Shown one piece after another: positions 7,010-10,752 of a stretch of 10,752 bases of DNA. The stretch lies in the NCBI GenBank assembly GCA_031279895.1, contig JAITHR010000214.1:1-10752 (forward strand), written 5' to 3'. Position 1 is the stretch's first letter; every line of letters begins with the position of its first letter. This DNA comes from Spirochaetaceae bacterium (GTDB lineage: Bacteria; Spirochaetota; Spirochaetia; Treponematales; Breznakiellaceae). The notes beneath the pieces were generated by a model. The model did not search any database and was not told where the DNA came from. It saw only the letters and a program-made list of their open reading frames with translations. The translations under genes and the position numbers were made by a program.

Positions 7010-8344
7010 CTACTTCGCCGAAAGCGCCGCCATGGTAATATAATTGTACGGCTGGTTGAAGTGGGGAAGGAAGAAAATATCAAGGAGCTTGAGCTTGTCA
7101 ATGGTCACTTTCTCCTCGATAGCCAGAGAGAACATGTGTATCCCCATGGAAATATCCTGATACGAGGCCATCTGCGCCCCTAACACCCGCCGCGTGTTCT
7201 TGTCGTACACAATCCGAATCTTGACCTTGTGGTTGTCCTCTTTGATGAACGCGGGCTTTTGGGTATCCTCAAACTGGGTGTAAACCGGAGTAAAGCCCGC
7301 TTTTTCAGCGGCCTTGAGGTTAAGGCCCGTGGATACCATCTTGTAGCCGAAGATGCAGATGCCGTTTGAGCCCTGCACGCCCGCTGACTCAAGCGCGGTC
7401 CCCCCCGCGTTATGGCCGGCTACCACGCCGCTCCGCACCGCGTTGGTGGCAAGCGCGATATAGGCGCTGTTCTCAATCACGTTGCTGTACACCGTGGCGC
7501 AGTCCCCGATAGCGTATACCCCGCTCTTGCTGGTTTCCTGCTTCTTGTTGACCTTGTACGCGCCGTTGGGAAACGTCTCAAGCTCGCCTGCGCCTAAGGC
7601 GCTGTTGGGGCGGAAGCCGATGGCCATAATCACAAGCTCCACCGGATATTCGCCCTTATTGGTGATAATGGCGCGCACTTTGTCGGTTCCCGCAATCTCC
7701 TGCACCTGCTCGCCGAAGCGGAGGTTAATGCCGTTATCCCCCAGCACCTTGTCCATGTCGCGGGTGAACCAGTCATCGTAATACGTGGAAAGCGCCGTGT
7801 CCGCGGCCTCAAAAAGGAGCACGTTCTTCCCCCGCCGGCGCACGGCTTCAGCAAGCTCCACCCCGATATAGCCTGCGCCCACAACCGCCACGTTCTTCAC
7901 GTTCCCGTCGCTGAGGATCCGGTCTATCTTCTGCCCTTCCTGAAAGAGCTTCACATACGCCACGTTGGGAAGCTCAAGCCCCTTTATCTTGGGCATAATC
8001 GGGAGGGAGCCTGTGGCAATGATGAGCTTGTCATAGGAGGCTTTAACCTCCTTGCCGCCCTTATCAGAGGCGTACACGGTTTTCGCCGCGAAATCTATCC
8101 TGCCCACTTTGGTTTCCATGTGGACTTCCGCTTTTTTCGCGGCCAGTTTCTCTTTGGACGAATAGAAGAGGCTGTCAGGGCTGTCTATCTGCCGGCCTAT
8201 CCACAGGGCGGTGCCGCATCCAAGATAGCTTATGTTATCGTTGCCGTCAAAGATAACGAGCTTGTTATCTGGATAATTATCCAAAAGGGTGTTCGCCGCT
8301 GCGGTGCCCGCGTGGTTGGCGCCGATCAAAACGATATTCTGCAT
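7010..8344 (-). CDS. nox: NADH oxidase, probably water-forming (Nox)
   Basis: Cytoplasmic flavoprotein of 444 residues in the pyridine nucleotide-disulfide oxidoreductase family. N-terminal FAD-binding motif IGANHAGTAAA begins at 7, with His11 at the position conserved in NADH oxidase/peroxidase. The single redox Cys43 lies in ISYLGCGTALWIG, and the ALWIG ending fits NADH oxidase better than CoA-disulfide reductase. The NADH-binding motif VVGAGYIGVE is at 154-163, a second FAD motif YAIGDCA follows near 275-285, and the C-terminal dimerisation domain is complete. It likely transfers electrons from NADH to oxygen, four electrons giving water, and so protects an anaerobe and regenerates NAD+. 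NADH peroxidase is the main alternative. AAGGAGA at 8351-8357 lies 6 bases before the ATG. It is convergent with rlpA and divergent from the next gene. Confidence 0.92.
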   Translation of the reverse strand: MQNIVLIGANHAGTAAANTLLDNYPDNKLVIFDGNDNISYLGCGTALWIGRQIDSPDSLFYSSKEKLAAKKAEVHMETKVGRIDFAAKTVYASDKGGKEVKASYDKLIIATGSLPIMPKIKGLELPNVAYVKLFQEGQKIDRILSDGNVKNVAVVGAGYIGVELAEAVRRRGKNVLLFEAADTALSTYYDDWFTRDMDKVLGDNGINLRFGEQVQEIAGTDKVRAIITNKGEYPVELVIMAIGFRPNSALGAGELETFPNGAYKVNKKQETSKSGVYAIGDCATVYSNVIENSAYIALATNAVRSGVVAGHNAGGTALESAGVQGSNGICIFGYKMVSTGLNLKAAEKAGFTPVYTQFEDTQKPAFIKEDNHKVKIRIVYDKNTRRVLGAQMASYQDISMGIHMFSLAIEEKVTIDKLKLLDIFFLPHFNQPYNYITMAALSAK

Positions 8345-10752
8345 ACTGTATCTCCTTGTTTCTCAGTTTAACGTTCTAAGGCGCTGATTGCAAGGGAACA
8401 GGCTTGCGCCGCGCGGTTCCGTCCGGGTATTATAGCGTAATTATGAAAACAAACTTCTATAAAGCGGCAAAGGCGGCAAAGGCCGGCGGCGCCGGACTGC
8501 CCGGTCAGTCCGGAAAAAAAAACAAAAAACAGCGGGCCCTGCCGGCGGTTCTCCTGCTCCTTGCAACGGCTTCTTCAGGAGGCGCCCAAGACGCGCCGCC
8601 CCAAGACAACACGCCGCCGCCGCCCCTTGAGGCCGGAACCGTGCCGGAGGCCATACGGGTTCCCCTGCGCGGTGAGGCGCCGCGGTATCCCAAGGACACG
8701 GTTATCGGGGTTTTGGGCAGGGGCGGGGCGCCGGAGGAAGCCTACCAGTTCGCCCGGGCCGTGCTTAACGGGGCGCTGGCGCGGGACCCAGCGTCCCGGA
8801 GCTTGGCTCCTATGGGGGAGGCGTTTATAGAAAACCTTTTCGCGGCGCTTGAGCCGGTGAACCCCCGGCAGTTCCGCATAGGCGGCGGCAGGGAGGAGGC
8901 GGACGGAAGCGTCTCGTTCCTCGTGCGCTTTGCAGGGCGGGAGCACTGGATAGCCGGAGAGCTCTATCTCACGTTTGAGAACGATCAATGGCGCCTTGAC
9001 GACCTTATTCTGGAAGAGCCCCGTAAGACCGGTGACGCGAGCGCCTATGCCTTTGATTTTTCCCCTTACGAGCGCTTTTTCTAATCCCCCCCAAAAGGCG
9101 GCCAGCCTCTGCGCCTGCGGAGCGCGGCGGGGCGCGGAGGGGGTGGCGCAGGGAGCGGGATGGAGATATACTCAACCCTATGGATTTTGTTATTACCAAA
9201 GATGAACAGCAGGCGCTCTTGGGGTATGCCAGAGCAAGCATCGCCGCAAAACTCCCAGGGCCTCCGTCCAAAACGCCGGATTACGGCGGGGCGCCCCTGT
9301 CCGCGGGCCTTACTATTCCATGCGGCGCCTTTGTCTCCCTGCATATCGGGGAAGAGCTGCGGGGCTGTATCGGCAGAATCACCGCCCAGGCGGGGCTTGC
9401 GAAAACCGTGCGGGTCATGGCAGTCGAAGCGGCCTTCGGGGACCCCCGCTTCCCGCCGCTTACCCCTGAAGAATTTGACCGGTGCCGCATAGAAATTTCC
9501 GCGCTCTCCCCGCTTGAGCCGTGCCAAGACCCCCGGTCCGTACAGGTGGGGGTTCACGGCTTGTACCTGACCTATAAGGGGCGCGCAGGGGTCCTGCTCC
9601 CGCAGGTGCCGGTTGAGCAGGGCTGGGACCTGGATCAGTATCTGGCGTATATCTGCGTCAAAGCCGGCCTCCCGCCCGGGTCTTGCAGCGCGCCGGACGC
9701 GGCGCTCTACACCTTTACGGCGCTGGTGTTTAGGGAGGGCGGCGGGTGAAACCCCTGGATGCCCTGACCGAAGCAGAGGCGCGGCCCGCGCGTTTCGTGC
9801 TTATGGATATTGACGGCACCCTCACCACCGGCGGGAAACTGCCGGCAGAGGCATACGCGGCGCTGTGGCGCCTCAAAGCGGCGGGTTTCGCGGTGATACC
9901 CGTAACCGGAAGGCCCGCGGGCTGGTGCGACCTTATTGCCCGGGAGTGGCCGGTTGACGGGGTGGTCGGGGAAAACGGCGCGCTGGCGTTCTGGGAGGAC
10001 CGGTCATCCCGGATACTACGCGCCGCGTACCACCCCCAGGCAGCGCGGAACAACCATCCGGCGCTTGAAAGGATACGGGAACGGTCCCTGCAAGAGATAC
10101 CGGGCCTGCGGGCGGCGAAGGATCAGTTCTCCCGCCTCTTTGACCTTGCCCTTGACTTTGCCGAAGAGGAGCCGGTTCTGCCGCTTGAGGCGGCGCTGCG
10201 GGCCAAGGCCATTGCCGAGGAAGAGGGCGCGCAGGCAAAGATTTCGTCTATTCATGTGAATATTTGGATGGGAACCTATGACAAACTGTCTATGGCCGAA
10301 CTTTTTCTTACCCGGCAGCTTGGCTGGGGCGGCGCCCTTGAAGAGGTGGTTTTTGCCGGGGACTCTCCCAATGACGAGCCTATGTTCGCGCGTTTTCCCT
10401 TTACCTGCGCTGTTGCCAATATACGGCAATATCAGGGGCTCATACAGTACCCGCCGCGGTTTATCGCCGCTCAGGAAGGGGGCGAAGGCTTTGCCGAGAT
10501 CGCCGAAGCCCTACTCCGGTTCCACCCCCCGCGCAGCCGGAGGCTGTTTTAAGTGCTTCTCGCGGTGAGCGGGTTTGCGATTTTAGTCACAACCCTGAAG
10601 CAACGCCTCACCGCGCTTCGACGGCGTGAGCGGCGCAACGCAGGCAGCCTTTAGGGGTGGCGTGGAGGGTCTATGACCCTCCACATCTCTTAAAAAGTTT
10701 TTGGGGGAACCAGTTCCCCCAAACCCCCCCGCAGGCTGCCCCTCTGGGGGTT

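Overview
The window looks like chromosomal DNA of a GC-rich spirochaete, most plausibly a termite-gut-type Treponema relative. The evidence is the gene content: a BMP/PnrA-type nucleoside-binding lipoprotein with its ABC transporter, a water-forming-type NADH oxidase, and an RlpA-SPOR protein. The lipobox (TISC) is loose, as is common in spirochaetes. The genus is an inference from families recalled from memory; no database search was possible.

Layout. Positions 1-1171 hold no convincing gene. This is a mosaic of repeats: a 12-bp inverted repeat, a degenerate 21-bp phased array (57-455) containing a 63-bp tandem duplication, an AT-rich island with a textbook TTGACA-17-TATAAT promoter, a second and cleaner 21-bp array (711-920), and a 32-bp direct repeat around a strong hairpin. 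From 1172 to 5967 lies a four-gene operon: substrate-binding lipoprotein, double-domain ATPase, and two permeases, with the last three genes overlapping. Next is rlpA (6024-6878), which ends at a hairpin terminator that can also serve the convergent nox gene (7010-8344, minus strand). A compact divergent promoter region separates nox from an unrecognised exported protein (8443-9084). Then come an AMMECR1-domain protein (9180-9749) and an overlapping HAD-family phosphatase (9746-10552). The last 200 bases are again palindromes and repeats.

How the genes work together. The lipoprotein captures a nucleoside-like ligand in the periplasm, the two permeases form the channel, and the ATPase drives import, which suits an organism that scavenges nucleosides. 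RlpA acts on peptidoglycan in the periplasm. NADH oxidase removes oxygen while regenerating NAD+, as expected in an anaerobe or microaerophile. The AMMECR1-HAD pair is translationally coupled but has no assigned pathway.

The most unusual features are non-coding: two 21-bp repeat arrays that stay open as heptapeptide frames, a small hairpin motif (CAGCCGGAGGCTG) found at both ends of the window, and several genes with no ribosome binding site whose predicted -10 boxes lie only 4 to 9 bases before the ATG, which suggests leaderless transcripts. I found no CRISPR array, tRNA, rRNA, transposase or phage gene, and no complete new multi-gene system.
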